Source of the DNA: Taenia hydatigena
Taxonomy: Eukaryota; Platyhelminthes; Cestoda; Cyclophyllidea; Taeniidae
Length of the DNA: 64,000 bases
Assembly: GCA_036345935.2 (NCBI GenBank)
Contig: JADWOT020000001.1
Coordinates: 21,943,187 to 22,007,186, forward strand
Direction: 5' to 3'
Shown: positions 51,500 to 64,000 of the stretch, piece by piece
Position numbering within the stretch: the first letter of the stretch is position 1
Layout of the letters: every line of letters starts with the position of its first letter
Notes under the pieces: model-generated
What the model was told of the DNA's origin: nothing
What the model saw: only the letters and a program-made list of their open reading frames with translations
Databases searched by the model: none
Position numbers and translations under genes: made by a program

Positions 51500-54400
51500 A
51501 CCGACTGGCTTCTCTCAGTTGCTAGGCCTCATACATCAGCATCGTGCCCGCTTCTAGCTCTTGCTAACATTATGCACATAAAGAACTGCTCAGCGGATCT
51601 GCAAGACTGGCTACATAATTCACCGTCTCCTCCAATGGAATCATGTTTTACAAATCTGACGCAAGGTCACATTTCCTGTTTAGGAGGCTAAGAGACACAA
51701 TGGCACAAGCGTCAACGCTTTACTCGTTGGTACACGTGTCATGCCTCCATCCTCAATGGGATACTTTTCACAGCGTTGCAGAATAGTCAATTTGGCTGCA
51801 GCTACTGACGTCATACAATTATTTCGTCAAATCGTCACGGCGCAGTTGATGTGTCTGCCAGGCGTCATCTCATTTCTGTATATTCTTGTACGTTTTGAAA
51901 TAGTGGTACACTAACATTGTAATGCACCGCGAATGTTATGATGGAAGAGACGAGGAAGTGGGCGCACCGCCAGTCAAGCACCGTATTTGTTTAAAGTGCT
52001 GGTAACACAAAAATGCCTTCACCTACTCAGTCTCATGGTGTGAAGGTGATGGACGTCTGCTTTATTGCGATGACTTTGGGCCCGAGGTCGCTGTGCATTC
52101 GGTGTCAGTAGTGGGAAAATAAGGCGAGCATTTAAGCATTGCCTTACAATCATGCTCTGCCAGCATCATGACTTGGAGTGTTGCTGAAGTCTATTGTTCT
52201 GCATTAGTGGAATCAAAAATGACTCGCAAAGGAAGCACAAACCACTTGAAAATGCTCATCTAATGACATTTGAGGAAGCGTGATTGACTTGCAGTCGTGC
52301 AAGTGATGGCTATCAAATCTAATCAGCTTTTCTTAGAGAAATCAATGCATTTAAAACATCAAGTGGTTTACCTTCTATTGTACTTCCGTGGGCACATTCT
52401 TCTCAACTCGTTTCATGCGATGAGTCTTTTCTCTCCTGAGAAGGAGCACTTCGTTAAACACGAGTGACTCCAGGGTGCGGGCAACACTCTCAATGCTCTC
52501 TATGAATCCAATTAATTTGCTTGAATTCTCATAATCATTATCTTGTCATTGGTGAACCAATAAAATGAATGATGCCATAACCTCCTGACTCCAACTCGAC
52601 AAACCTTTACGAAACAATTTTTTTGTCTTTAGAAGTTTTGTGGACAAACTTTTGACTTCGACGACCCCTGGGAATGCTTTGAAAGCAATCACCTAAAATG
52701 GCACACCGTTGTGGACTGCACACCAACCATGTGGTCATGCCATGCGACAACATGCATTTCCCATAGTCCAGACCCTTTATCATGGCATTTTTACTTTTTA
52801 TTTTGAGGTAACAAGAAACGGTGGCTGGTTCTTTAGGTGCTGGCACTGCCGAAATTACTTAATCCCAAGTAGTGGACAACAGCATACTCCCGGTTGCTGA
52901 ACAGCCACTGGGAAATGGAGAGCGTCGTTTCTGTATCCTCATTGTTGATCATACCTAGAATCGTTTTTATTATACAAACAATCACGTTGTCTGTTTTAAA
53001 AAATTGGCTTTTTGTATTGTTTTTCCACCGTTTTAAACCCAACCAGGCTGAACCGTATCACCCGTAGCAGACGTGCACGAAGATGATCCTGCAACATATT
53101 TATGCTAACAAGAAATTAACACTTCTGATTCTCTATTGCTTCTACTTTTGCCAGCATGATCTCTGCATCCACGAAGAAGATGCACTGACAACTCCACTTA
53201 TGGAGGCAACAAAAAGGGTTATGTGGCAATGATGGAGCTCTCACTTACCTAGGTGTGACCACGGCAGCAACACTCCTCTTGCCTGGGTGGCAAGACATGG
53301 CGATTTGGCTGCCGCCACTCTACTCTGCAAATAGAACAGCACCATTGATGTGGAAAATGCCTGCGTCCGCACTCCGTTGATAAAAGCTTTTAACCACCAT
53401 CATTCCAAGATTGTGATACACTTGTTCTGCGCAAATGAAGACAGAGGAAAGTGGCTACTTTGTGTTAAATGGCATTTTTTCCTTTACCCCCGTATCTTCA
53501 TCATCCACAACTCCGCAAGCGCGATAATTAAGTGTTGTCATGCCAATTATGCCATTTTTAATTATCACCACAGTGGATTTTGTCTACTTGAAACAAATCT
53601 ATTACAGTATTATTTCCTTCTATGGCCTTTTATGATGCATACCTATGGGATAGAAAGTGCCATTTAAGCGACAAAATTATAGCAGATGTGAAAGCATTTA
53701 TAAAAATAAATGGCTACTGAGTTTTTGTAAGTAAAGTTGCTTTGCCCTTTAAGGAAAACATACGTTCCGGGCGATTGTAGATCACAAGCTCTCCTGCAGG
53801 TCGCCTCTCCTATTGTTCGATAAAAGACGGTGTAGATCGCCTTCGGCGCCTTACATTTCACCACTAATTATTGTCATAGTGTCTACTCGTCACCATTTTT
53901 TTCCATTATTTAGTTAAAGTACAATTAGAATATGAGATGTTAAGAAAGTCTTAATGAGAGCACTATCTACATGCAACGTTGTAGAAATAATATTATTGCA
54001 TTTAAGTGGTTTCGCACATACGCCACTTTAGAGCATACGCAAAAATTAACAAAACCGGAGTGATGTGAGAGTGTATGGGCCACAGCAGTGTGGATTTCGC
54101 TCTCTCGCCCACCCAGACTGAGCCTAATGAAAACATGAGGAAGTGGCGGCATCCCTCCTTCGTAGAACTCTTGCAAGTAGAGGTGGAGGTTGGTGGGTAA
54201 GGATGAGGTGAGCCATTTAAGGAGGTGTCTAGGCTCGAATTGCGAAGTATTAGAAACTATTAACTGTAGGCGGATCAGGAAATAACTGGATTCTAGGAGA
54301 ATGGGGAATAAATGATTAATAATGACTGCGGTACACAAGTGTAGAATGAAATTGCGTTCTTAATGAGTGACAATTAGATATTTTGAGGGGAATGCTTTAA

Positions 54401-55589
54401 TTACTGCTCAAACCCTTCCAGAGACATTAACGCATGCTTAGTACCGTGAAGACCCTGTTCATATCCTTCATAAATGCGGTAGTATTAACTCTTTTTCACA
54501 TTAAGCGTTAGTGTTAGGCATCCTAGTTGAGGACGAACAGCGTCCTATTGTGATTGAGTTCGTGCTTGGGTAATCGGCAGAGAATGCAGAAACGGATTGT
54601 GACTGCCAAAGCTAGTAAATGATAAATGCTTGAAGATTGCCACAAAAGTCTTTAACCTATGCAATAAAATTGAGTGTGAAATTTTTCAGATGATATTCCA
54701 TTTCGAAACAATGCCATGCAACATAAAATATTTTCGTTCATTATTTTGAAAAAAATTTCCTGCTCTTACTTGAATGAATAATTTGGAAGCTATAATCTTC
54801 GTAACGAGTAAGCACAACTTTTCAAATCAAATGAATGTCATGCAATTGGTGTGCTATGAGACTTTGTATTTTCAAATATTCTATAGCACAATGGATTTAC
54901 AGTCGTGTTCACTGAAATCAAATTTACTCTTGCTAAATCTGTATTTTGGAGCAAATTGCGCAGTTATGAAGGTGACAACTTTTGGAATCGGTTCAGAGTG
55001 TGCAGGAGGAGGTTAATGCAGACAGGAAACTTGTCGCCTAATCTCGCCTTTTACAAGAAAGCACGGTGAGTGTAGTACATCCCTTATGCAGTTGCATCAC
55101 TTGTTCCTCCAGGAAACTAGTAGATCTCACAAGGTCTTCTCCAGTTTTGAAACATTAAGGCCTACCACTGCAGAAGATTTCCATGTTACTTGCTCACATA
55201 ACGTTCGAACAGTCAATGAGACCGATATGCAGTCCAGGTCTTTTAGATGTCAAAGCAAGATTCAGAGATGAAGGAGTCAAGGTGTTTCGAAGGCTCAGAG
55301 ATTATACGCAGCATCTAAAGCCCTTCGTTATCGCTTACCATTCCAATTCGTTGTCACATTTAACATAGAGAGGCAGATTTTCCTCTTTCGCCTAGTTGTG
55401 GTGGCCAGCTTGTCCATCGAAAAGCTCTACGGATGTCGGCTGGACGCTAGAATAACTACGCAGATGCAAAGATGTCGTTGCTTGCCGATTTGTCCTAAAA
55501 GAAAACACACTGCAATTGCAAGGCAACGGCGGCCATGACTACACATAGACGCACCTTGTTTTCCTTTCGCGGTAAAATGTTGTGGAATG
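51500..55589. other. No gene recognised
   Basis: AT-rich in part (53.3-54.9 kb). Open frames up to 123 codons lack recognisable domains, and no repeat partner was noticed in the window. Confidence 0.5.
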
Positions 55590-57900
55590 CAAAGAGGAAA
55601 GAACTTTATTTAAACAGCTGCATTAGTTCGCATCCACTTTTTAGCAAAAATGAACTGGTGTCCCTCATCCACCAACGAAATCTAGACCAACACCAAGCAA
55701 TCCTTTTCAAAAGGCTCGGAAGTAGTTTCGTGGTGGTCCAGTGTCCTGCCAGAGTGCTGTGTGCATCATGGCAGGTGCTTTTCAAGTATTCTAGTTCTCA
55801 AGATTTTCTTGCATTTGAATATGACAAGTGAAGTGTCCACCTGTGACGATTGTCAGACTGGTCAATGCTATTTTCGGTAGCACTTCATCTCTGATAAGTC
55901 GGCTCTTCCACTTTCGCATTTGAGTGCTCTACCAACACCCCATTTTACTTTAACAAGCCATTTCAGCTATAAAGTCCTTCGTCTATGCGACTTAAGTTGC
56001 CGTGAGGGATGATTGCTTCATCTGGTGGCTACCATGCAGTGTCCATCCCACCTCCATCCGTCCACGAGCTCTATGTGTTGGATAATGATAACCAGGTCTA
56101 CGAACTTGGTACCGCCAAAGCCAAGAGGGACGTAACTTACAGGTGAGGCATTGCATCACGGTAGCTACACTGTCCAAATACTGCAGGTCTGCAAGGCCAT
56201 TTCAAGAGACATGAGGTGGTCTCCCGTCTCTTACATCGAGAAAGAAGGCAGACAGGCTGGAGATGCGAGTGGGTAACCAGAAAAGCCGTGGCAACCGTCT
56301 CACCCTTTGAATGCACATCCCGTCACAAGGGAGAAGATGATGACCCACCTCCTAGCCTCCTCCGTGTGATTGTACAAAGTGACTACTGAGGTCTCTCGAC
56401 AGAGGCAGAGTCTTTATTAGGGCCATACAGGGAGTCGAAATGCGTAAATTGTTTCCTACACACACTAACAAGCCAATAAGTGCTTGGAGTCACAGCAGCA
56501 CAGAGCTCTCCTTCATACCGCAAGCCACATCCATTCACACTTGCACATTCGTTTGGGTGATCGGCTTCCAGATGTGATTACACAGGTAACAATGTCAACC
56601 CAATTGTTCACTCTCTCAATGGAGGAAATGAGCAGGAAAGAGTTTACGTAGCGAGAACGTTAAGTATAAGTAACAGGATTTGGCTTTGTCAAAGCTATAG
56701 CCATGTAAAGGCGGTCTTTGTAGTTCAGATTCATCAAGAGGAACACAGCATCAATACACCGGGACTGTGTGCATCAACATGAGAAAGATAAAGTGGCTTT
56801 GCTTTTTTTGATATGGCCATGAAGTGAGGCAAGGCTAGCTTAGGCTATCGCCTTCTCAAAGCCCTGACTGCGTCTGCAAGCCAAAAGTGATGTCACGTAT
56901 ATGTGACACACGTATATCGTCAGCGTGTAATGGTTGTTGCTAAAAAGATAGCTCGTTGTCCTGTTAAACACAACACTTTCTTTAGGTTGTGGCGATTGTT
57001 TGTCTTGTAAATGCTATTTTTAATAGCATTTTATTTCTCGCAATTCAGCTCCGCTTTCTCAATCGTGCGTACTAGCAGCTCATTTCTCACAAATGCCGTC
57101 TCAACTGTTCACCCTCTCAACGTAGAAAGTATACAGTCGAAGGTCAAATGAGTCCTCCCACTGGATTATTTTGTCTCGGAAGTGTGTGAAGCACAAATAG
57201 GCGAGAGAGAGGGCTGGTGCCGACAGCTCATCTACAAAGTTATTTCATCAGGTCGGAATGCTGATCGGCTTTGTGACTTTGAAAACACACAACAGAGACC
57301 TGCCAATCTTTCGATTGCAAATTAAAAATGCTTTCGCCCCACTCAACACAAGAGGTGGTTTCCTAGATTATAGCAACATCACATATGCTGTTTTGCTTTT
57401 TTCCTTGATGCTGATTTGCATCCACCGAATGCATTGCTCTTTGAAGTGGTAGTCATCGCACCTCGTCGTAGCCTTCATCTCTAACGATGGGAAAGGGGCG
57501 CCCAATGCAGTCACACTTTCTAGTTGTTTCAAAGGGAGAGTAGTAAAACAAAGAATTAGGCGAAATCAGATCAAAGCAATTAATCATAGCATCTTCATTG
57601 TGTCCTTCTATGGATGGAGTGAGGTGCTTGCACAAGACATCCAAGTCAGTGTGAGCCATCGTAACCAGGAAGAGAGGATCGGTTGAACCCAATGGTGGAC
57701 TAGATTAATGCAACATTCATCTCTCCAAGCATCCATCCTGTGTCCAGCAACCTTGGCCATGTGCTAGACATTGACTACAGAAGCCGTAATGGGACGTAGG
57801 ACTGTCTTGGCCCTCCACACCATTCATAGGTTGCGTGTCGTTGACTAAGGTTCTTGCCGCATCTCCACTTGAAAGTCTCTGTAGACAAAGACTCATGCAC
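55590..57900 (-). repeat. Further inverted copy of the palindrome spacer and arm element
   Basis: On the minus strand it is colinear with 37.8-39.1 kb: spacer sequence at 55.6-56.57 kb, then arm sequence (GTAATCACATCTGG boundary intact) to about 57.4 kb. It continues into a block at 57.45-57.9 kb that matches 4.44-4.94 kb. Because spacer and arm are joined here exactly as in 38.2 kb, this is the non-palindromic arrangement of the element. Confidence 0.8.
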
Positions 57901-58149
57901 CCTAACTTAAGCTCTACAAATTCGTGCGGAAGGCAAATGTCCATTAATGGACACCATTGCATGGACCAGTCCATTCTTGGACGCACTGTGCAGGAGGAGA
58001 AAGATGTCTTTTTAAAGCAATGCTTCAGCACTGTTTAGTCTTGGCATTTAAGAGTTGAACGAGTGTTATATACATGAGACAGAAGGCAATCACCATGGTG
58101 TTTAATGCATGAAGAGCGTGTAACACTTTGTTTGTTTTGACTGCCGGTT

Positions 58150-58210
58150 CTGGTTCCAGTCACTTGGGCGGCCATATTGCCCTAGCCGCGTAGACTGGCC
58201 ATCCAAACAC
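58150..58210 (-). repeat. Short dispersed repeat core (GGCTAGGGC family), copy c
   Basis: On the minus strand it reads GGCCAGTCTACGCGGCTAGG followed by GCAATATGGCCGCCCAAGTG. It is the closest match to the 46.68 kb copy. Confidence 0.65.
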
Positions 58211-60774
58211 GCCAGTAGCTCTATTTTTTCTGATTATTAAATTCATATTCTCTCCTAGTAATATGCCTTCTATAGCCTTCAGGGAAGTCGCAAGACCCTG
58301 CACAGCCTTTACGGTGGTAAAGGCGTGCAGACCTCAGTTGGCCTCCATGGAAAGATTTTCGAAGGTTTTAAGCTTTTACGAATGACTTGCTTTATGCTTT
58401 GCTTAGCTAAACTTCAGCGTTACTGCTTCAATGCTGCCAAGAGTCTTTTCTACCGCAATTCGAATTAAAGTTGTATTGTGCTCATTTCTTCTTCATTTAA
58501 AATAGATCATTAGCAGCCTTCAGCATGCAAGGGTTTTATTAAATTTTTCCATCATGTTGCGCATTTTAGTCTTTAACTTTTTAAAGACCACATTTTAATT
58601 TATTTATAGCATTCACACTTGGTCTCGCATTATAAATTCTTGGCGCTTTTTCATTTTTTCTGCAACAGAGTCCATTTTTGCCCCCTGGCGTCCCTTTAGG
58701 ATCCAATTAATTTTTACCCCAAATTTCAGCTGCATTTTTTTGTTACAATTGCATTGCCATCGCGTCCCCCCAGCGCGGCATTACGATCTTCTCAAGGTCG
58801 TCGTCGTCGTCAACTTCGAATTGCAGAATAAATTTCTCCACCATGAGATGATAAGAAGTCAGCACTAACTCATTGCTACTTGCCTCTGTAAATTAGTTTG
58901 TATTGGACCTTTGAATAGGCAGTGTTACATCGACCGAATTTTCACGCCTTGAGCTCATATTACGAACAATTTTTCTCGAACAACCACCTAGAGCATGCAG
59001 TTGTGAACCTCCTTACTAGTATTTGACGATAGACTCCAAAAGATAGACTCTACAACGAGTGTCTACTACACTTACCACTTTTCCTGACAGATACATGATG
59101 CTATCCCGGACTTATGAAATAGCATTTACAGCTAGCTCTGCTTTGATATGGTCTTCACTTACATAGTACAGTTAACAAATTTACTTCGTTCAAAGATCAA
59201 TGCCAACAGCTAAAGAAACGTTTCAATACTATGTCGGCGCGACAGTAGAAGACCTATCGACCAAAGCAACAGTGGGAAGGATAAAAGATACAATTGATTG
59301 CAGGTACACTAACGGATGCCATCAACAGCGTGCATTGGGCTGACATCCTACTACAATTATCCCACCTGTACATTTGATTCGGCATATCGTTCAACCGCCC
59401 TTCTTCCTATCGTGCCCTTTTCAGGAATATGCCATTCTCAAAACAATTTCGTTTGCAAACTGCTAAGTCACTTCCCATTCACACAGTTGCATTCCATGAC
59501 GCATCTTGGAGACAAGACCTCTCCTCCCTAATCAAATCGCGGCATCCGTTTACAGGATGCAGTTGAACACACCAATACCAAGAGACGAGAAATAAATGAC
59601 ACGCCATTAGCCCTTCCGGCGCTTCCTTGGTCATCTAAGCTCCACGCAGTTGTCCAACGGCAGCGCTAACCAGCACGTTTGACCGCATTGCGCCATGAAC
59701 CGACAGCACGACAGCACATAGAGCCACCCACGGGAGGAGGTATTACGAGTTTACGCATTCAGTATGGAACGGCCTCCCTCTCCGCGGTCCCCTTGGCATG
59801 CATCACTTTACCCACCCACACTCCGTTCCCTACACCCACCCACGTACACATTCTGCACTTTTTAAGTCCATCCTCGGGGCCAAATTGCAGCATGTCTATT
59901 TTTGCATAATTCAAGACACACTCAACAGTCGATTCTGGAGCACTGAATAAGGATTCCGCCTTAAGATGAACTCATCACCTGCACCAACAAACTGCATTTA
60001 AGCAAAATAAACACTCCCATACCTGTTAAAGCAATATACAACGCATATATCACATGGTTGAACGAATGAGCTCTGACAACAACAGAGCATCTCCATCACT
60101 AATTCGCACACACCTACTGTAGGACTTTCAGCCTTTTCTCGCCCCGAAGGCAAAAGGAGACATAATTTTTGGGCAAAATGCATATCTATTCCGCCTACCG
60201 ACGACCTACTACTCCTCAGCAGAGTTACCAGTAGCTCCATCACCAAAATCCGACATTCAACGAACCGCCAACGCATTGCATTGTTCCCTTCACCTCATCC
60301 ACAGCTGTCATCCGTGCTCCCCTTGGTATTTGTGCCGCCACATCTGCAAATGCCTCTTCAGCCCCTATGGTGGAAGCGGATCCCGAAGGGGAATGATAGG
60401 AACGTGCGGACCACCACGTCTAAGTGCAAAAAAAGGCAAAATCTTGTCAAAATTACGACCTCGAGATTGGGATTTTGACAAAACAATCAGGCCTTGAAAC
60501 GGCTACTAGTTTGAAACCTGCTTCAGCAAGCCAATCATACAACAAGAAGCTCAACTACTTCCCTTAGCCAGCGGTTATACACTCAGCACCGTCAACCGCC
60601 AGATGGCCTTTCATTTAAGCAATCCACACATACACACACAAATCCCAAACTTGAAAAGTTCATGTGGTATAAAGTGTATATGCTAGAATCTGTAGAGGCA
60701 AGCGAGGCATGCAGTCATTGCAAATGTTCGATCCCTCCTCCTACAAACCAATCATCTCACTCACCGCAACCCAC
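58211..60774. other. No gene recognised
   Basis: Mixed AT-rich and pyrimidine-rich sequence with short frames only. It sits between the 55.6-57.9 kb repeat copy and the right arm of the outer inverted repeat. Confidence 0.5.
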
Positions 60775-63700
60775 CCACACATGTAAATGCCATCAAAAAT
60801 GTCTCTTTCGATAGGCTATATGTGCGTAGAAACGTGTTAATAAATTCCGCACAATGCCTTAAACATTGTCAAACAGAAAATTAAAGCCCCAACTACACAT
60901 CCAATTGCATCAACTCATACCATACTGTTGTTGAAAGCAACAAAACCGGAACTACTTTGACAAAAGCCGGGCGAAAATAGAATCTGTAATCCGATGGTAA
61001 CATCTCATTCAACTTGTACAACATACCGCCTATAGGGAGGTACTTACCGAGGCACCGCCTTGCTCTTGTTTCGCTTTCGCGTGACACCCACACACACCAC
61101 GCCTAGTGTTTCACAGGTCCTCCAGGCGCAAACCTGCGCCGCTTGCCACGTGCGTGAATGGAGGATTCACACTGAGCAACGGAACTGCCAGCAGAATCCA
61201 CTTGTCAATCAAATGCAACATCACAGCTGTCATCGTCGTCGTCGTCGACGGCGAGTTCAGAGATGCCCAATACGGTGTCAGTGACTTCCCATGGGTCAAC
61301 TTCTACGCGCCCACATTCCCCTTTTCCATTTCCACCAGTGGCAGCGATAAAAAATGTTATTAGCAGCCTAACGAGCCTCCCATAACCAACGTTGCAGGCG
61401 GTGACATCTACGAAACAAGTGTTGGTCACTGTCATTCACCATCCCCTGCGCCAACAAGCTTTGTGTGCAAAATTAGCACCTAGTGCTGTTGACTAATGCC
61501 TTCAACGGTTATCCCATGATGTTTCACGAAAAAAACCACTTTTTTCGTACTCTAGGCCCGCAACAACTTTAGCACCAAGTACAGCCAAGTGGCTAGTAGG
61601 TTTACCCATTCTTTGAAACAAATGAGATCTTATTCGCCGTAATCCCTTCTTAGTTAAATGACCCAATGCCCAGCATACTGTCGTGACAAATTAATTCCAC
61701 CCACAATTGCTCAGCACCGCGAACGAACGTGAAACACCGTTGCCTTTAGGTGATAGATCAACTTTACTAAAAAATACCTTATGCGCATCCATAAGCGCTT
61801 AGAAATATGCATATACTCTCAATATCAATAGAACACTTGGTAAACAAATATAAAACGGTAGATATGTACGATAAGGAAATTAGTAACAAGCATGCTAAGA
61901 AAGATATAGCATGAACAGAAAAATTGGACAAACCCAAGTTCAAGAAAATTGCCTAGGGTGGATTTTAAAATTGCTCCACAAAACTTCTCCCCACATCCCT
62001 CTCGTTTCCCAACAAGACAACTAACTTTCATATCTAAGCTAATCTCACACTTGTCTCGTCTCTAGCACGCGGCCATGCAATGACTCAATACCTGTACAAA
62101 AAGGGTGGCATCTGTCGCACCTATTGCCATGTCATCAAACGCACCGGTATCGTCGATGGCAAGATCCACACTGTAGGGCGAAATAGAAGCACATACGAGG
62201 AACTCGAAGATCCCGCACTGCCCATCATTCCACAAATCCGTTACAAGCTGCTACACCGCCACGGCAAACACATCCTGCCTGAAAAGTATTAAAAAACAAA
62301 AAGCGCAAGGTTCGATGTATGAATGTCCAACGCGCTGCAAAACCAGGACAAACCGACGCACGTATCAAATAATACAAAAAAGCATTCACGGCTGCCGAAA
62401 GGCAGTACACGCAGTTGTGCAAGAAATTCCCAAGCAAAGAGTTACAGCTTTCCGAGTAGCTTCTACTTTGCTTCTGGATAGGCCTTAAACACCGACACAT
62501 GCCAGAGTTAAACCCACGATTACGTGAATGCTGAGGCTCTACATAACAAACTTCACAAAGTTAATATCAACGAAACAGTCGTCTCATTATCAATGAATAA
62601 TTAAATTACAAAGCCTACCACACCCTCAATACACTTTCTACCAACACGAATATTATAATAACGAAACTGATGCATCTTCCACAACGCATTCGAAGAGCAA
62701 AAGGCTACGGATATTACTGCACAAAAACACTAATAACACCTCATGAGCCGCAATCTATTCCTACCTATAAAATATATAGAGCAATAGCCATGACAAAGTT
62801 CGCACTCAATGTTGCAAGATGATGCCTCCAAGTTGGACAGATAATCTCCCATTTGAAGCATGTATTCCCACGAAATCAAAGTATACCGAATTGAGCCCAA
62901 TGCCTACTAGGACTCTCCAACTTTTATGCAAAAATATCTCCACAACTGCCGCTAGAACGTACATACAACGGCCTAGACACCACACAAAAACGAAGACTTG
63001 AGTCAACCGCGTAAGAAGTGCTTGTCATAACAAATAGCCGTCACTAGGTTTTGTTTTCGGAAAGGATAAATAGACCCGTAAAGTTGCTTACCTTTTCCTT
63101 TAGCATTGAATAAATTGGGTACAATGCTGGAACTCAACAATGGTAGTATGTGTGCACAAACATTTTGTGTTCATTTACAAAGCTATAATGTGCTATAAAA
63201 AATTAAGGAATGTTTTACAATATTTTGGCAACGAAAAACCATTGCGCATATTGTTTATGTAATTCTTATCTTGATTTCACAAATTATGTTAGGCATAATT
63301 TCTCAAAAATCGTTGGATTTTGCATGACACTGCCATTAAGAATTTGATGTTCGTAGCAAAAACCAAGAGGCGTTTGGATTAAGAGGTAAGCATAGGATTT
63401 AATTTTTGTATGCTTCGAAATACATGTGTGTGTATTTTTAGGTTTTTCAGTTATTCCTGACATTTGGAAGACTGTTATTTGTTCTGCCTGTTTTGGAGCA
63501 TGGTGCTCGTCAATTCTTCCTCATAGACATAAGGTACTTAACAGTGCTACACGTGCAAAAGTTGCTGTTAAGAGAGGTGCCTCGCAAAATCGCTCCCACG
63601 GTCATTTTGCTGACGCGCTCATTCACTTTCTCTAGTCAACTGACCAATTTTAAGTTCTACTTATTTTTTGATCTGGACAGTGGCAGACAGCACGTCTGTG

Positions 63701-64000
63701 TTGATGAAGAGAGGATACTGCCACACTGCACTTCGGAGTAGGGATTGTGGGGAGGATGAGAATTTGGCATAAACACTTGCCATAAAGTTCATCTGACTGC
63801 AGCAGCTACTCACATTCATTGCGTCGAGAGGTCGTTTAATGTAGACGATGCAGCCGGTAGAAATGGGAGTAGCACCACGCGCAAACCCTCATCACATCGC
63901 AGATGAAATTACACATTGTGGGAGCTCCTACGTAGCATCCACACGCGCAACTCCATGTCCAATGGAGACTGAGGCCCTAACACTGACAGTCTGCAGAAAA
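60775..64000 (-). repeat. Outer inverted repeat, right arm (cut by the window end)
   Basis: Reverse-complement partner of 32.49-35.59 kb. The last bases of the window still align with 32.49 kb, so the arm continues beyond it. Confidence 0.92.
62080..62292 (+). CDS. Hypothetical 70-residue protein conserved in both inverted-repeat arms (right copy)
   Basis: Right-arm copy of the ORF at 34080-34292 (minus), the same length with intact start and stop. It differs by only a few residues (GRNRSTY, LPIIPQIR). In the left arm an overlapping second frame stays open through KKYKKAFTAAKRQ; here that frame is broken by a small deletion (ATCAAATAATAC), so the MTQYLYKKGG frame is the better candidate. Confidence 0.4.
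   Translation: MTQYLYKKGGICRTYCHVIKRTGIVDGKIHTVGRNRSTYEELEDPALPIIPQIRYKLLHRHGKHILPEKY

Noticed and set aside
1..64000. CRISPR arrays, rRNA, tRNA genes, bacterial operons
   Set aside because: None seen. The intron-containing genes show this is eukaryotic nuclear DNA. A tRNA scan could not be run, so a missed tRNA is possible.

Overview
The window is nuclear eukaryotic DNA: genes are split into many short exons with GT-AG introns, coding density is low, and it is rich in tandem, inverted and dispersed repeats. The exon style, the degenerate TCCA/ATTC-type simple repeats and the protein families seen suggest a parasitic flatworm, most likely a tapeworm. That assignment is an inference; nothing in the window names a species. 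No bacterial, organellar or viral genes were recognised.

Layout. (1) 1-6.9 kb: non-coding, with diverged copies of repeats that recur later. (2) 7.07-13.43 kb, plus strand: a ten-exon gene for an ecto-nucleoside triphosphate diphosphohydrolase (ENTPD/apyrase, CD39-like). All intron phases agree and membrane segments lie at both ends, but several residues of the nucleotide-binding motifs are substituted. (3) 7.79-30.49 kb: an 11.35-kb direct tandem duplication that starts inside ENTPD exon 3. The second unit carries a 5'-truncated ENTPD copy at 19.14-24.81 kb, which has the rest of exon 3 and intact exons 4-10 but no N-terminal membrane exon and no ACR1 exon. (4) 30.5-32.5 kb: nothing recognisable. 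(5) 32.49-35.59 kb and 60.77-64.0 kb: arms of a large inverted repeat, running off the window end and containing a conserved 70-codon ORF. (6) 35.59-41.75 kb: a second palindrome with arms of about 2.6 kb around a 0.95-kb spacer. Its inner arms are almost identical and its outer arms clearly diverged. (7) 41.83-43.70 kb, minus strand: a complete six-exon ATE1 (arginyl-tRNA--protein transferase), reconstructed as 521 residues. (8) 44-55.5 kb: exon-like open stretches on both strands that I could not identify, plus a two-copy 130-bp tandem repeat at 49.2-49.5 kb. (9) 55.6-57.9 kb: an inverted copy of the palindrome element. (10) 58.2-60.77 kb: AT-rich, nothing recognised.

No operon or shared pathway links the two recognised genes. 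ENTPD proteins hydrolyse extracellular nucleotides and ATE1 acts in the Arg/N-degron pathway. The most interesting features are the duplicated and partly decayed ENTPD locus, whose intron phases would allow in-frame chimeric transcripts, and the nested palindromes, whose divergence pattern suggests gene conversion between arms.
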